From positions 434,001 to 498,000 of the forward strand of contig JBFMAX010000001.1 of assembly GCA_040755395.1 (NCBI GenBank): a DNA stretch of 64,000 nt. The letters run 5' to 3'. The DNA is from Nitrospirota bacterium. Lineage in GTDB: Bacteria > Nitrospirota > Nitrospiria > Nitrospirales > Nitrospiraceae. Under the pieces are notes generated by a model. That model was not told the origin of the DNA, searched no databases, and saw nothing but the letters and a program-made list of their open reading frames with translations. The position numbers and the translations under genes are program-made. This document shows positions 63,552 to 64,000 of this stretch, one piece after another. Every line of letters starts with the position of its first letter. Position 1 is the first letter of the stretch.

Positions 63552-64000
63552 ATGTCCAACGTGACGCATTCCACTCACTCACCGGGCACGGCCACGACCT
63601 CAACTGCGGCGACCACGGACGTCGCCGGCCGCGTCGAGCGCGGATTCGAGGTTATCGTGTTCGCCAGCCGGTGGATTCAAGCGCCGCTCTATGCCGGCCT
63701 GATCGTCGCCGAACTGCTCTACGCGTACAAGTTCCTGGTCGAGCTGTGGGAGATGATCCACAACATCCGCGAACTGACGGAAACGATTTTCATGCTCGGC
63801 GTCTTGTCCCTCGTCGATATCACGATGGTCGCCAACCTACTGACGATGGTCGTGATCGGCGGCTACGCGACGTTCGTCAGCAAGCTCGACCTGGAGGGGC
63901 ATCGAGACCGGCCGGACTGGCTCAGCCACGTGGACCCGGGCACCATCAAGGTCAAGCTCGCGGCCTCGCTGATCGGCATCTCCAGCATTCATCTCCTGAA
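63552..64000 (+). CDS. YqhA/UPF0114 family membrane protein (partial, 3' end missing)
   Basis: The first 149 residues are visible. After a Ser/Thr-rich N-terminus (about 1-25) come three hydrophobic segments with FEVIVFASRWIQAPLYAGLI, MLGVLSLVDITMVANLLTMV, and SKLDLEGHRDRPDWLSHVDP, a pattern typical of the UPF0114 family. The function of the family is unknown. The ATG at 63552 is preceded by GAGGAGA. The gene runs off the right edge. Confidence 0.82.
   Translation, partial: MSNVTHSTHSPGTATTSTAATTDVAGRVERGFEVIVFASRWIQAPLYAGLIVAELLYAYKFLVELWEMIHNIRELTETIFMLGVLSLVDITMVANLLTMVVIGGYATFVSKLDLEGHRDRPDWLSHVDPGTIKVKLAASLIGISSIHLL

Overview
The window is a high-GC bacterial chromosome segment (roughly 60% G+C by eye). 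It most resembles Nitrospira or a close relative in the Nitrospirota. This is inferred from the gene mix: a 13-gene complex I operon, a cytochrome P460, a hopanoid-type epimerase beside prenyl and carotenoid genes, many TonB-dependent receptors, and a LuxI/LuxR pair of the kind reported in nitrifiers. No rRNA, tRNA, CRISPR array, intact transposase or prophage was seen.

Layout. 1-7.4 kb: a small zinc-finger protein, then isoprenoid genes (ispA, hpnA-like, carotenoid protein), a cytochrome c, small membrane or exported proteins, and a GAF sensor kinase that lacks its phospho-acceptor histidine. 7.4-10.6 kb: a DNA glycosylase and a nikR-TonB receptor operon with a recognisable NikR operator. 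10.7-16.2 kb: gene remnants and a minus-strand group of a DsbA-like protein, a copper-type P-ATPase with four N-terminal metal-binding modules, and HtrA. 16.2-18.5 kb: an Slp-like lipoprotein, a cupredoxin-like protein, a frameshifted gene and cytochrome P460. 18.9-30 kb: a minus-strand envelope cluster with two TonB receptors, TonB, two thioredoxin-like proteins, a BNR-repeat protein with a CPCC motif, an outer-membrane barrel and three small paralogues sharing a His-rich stretch plus C-A-W-x-C. This looks like an undescribed metal-uptake system. 30-34.1 kb: a TPR protein and secA. 34.2-34.4 kb: a 222-bp MITE/REP-like palindrome. 34.5-51.4 kb: a MidA/NDUFAF7-type methyltransferase directly upstream of nuoA-B-CD-E-F-G-H-I-J-K-L-M-N. 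51.5-60.6 kb: membrane proteins, an M50 protease, a deacetylase, a DapF-family protein with both catalytic cysteines replaced by serine, a decayed S23 four-helix gene, and uvrC. 60.7-64 kb: luxR and luxI (convergent), a perfect lux box between luxI and a divergent response regulator, and a partial YqhA-family gene.

The most unusual feature is a family of junction repeats. Many intergenic gaps, above all inside the nuo operon, are filled by degenerate short-tandem sequence arranged as two inverted arms around a short loop. Each junction uses its own word family (GTCAATG, CGTTAAAC, TTGAATT, GTAAGGGG, GGGGCCAGAGG). The arms reach the stop or start codons, have entered nuoG in frame, form the nuoM C-terminus, flank the S23 gene, and at 56.4-56.8 kb form a nested palindrome. 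They recall the short tandemly repeated sequences of cyanobacteria.

How parts may work together (inference): the methyltransferase probably modifies NuoCD, since the target arginine is conserved. NikR gates nickel uptake through the adjacent receptor. AHL signalling probably drives luxI and the orphan response regulator from one lux box. The CAWxC proteins, TonB, receptors, thioredoxins and CPCC protein form a candidate metal relay across the envelope.
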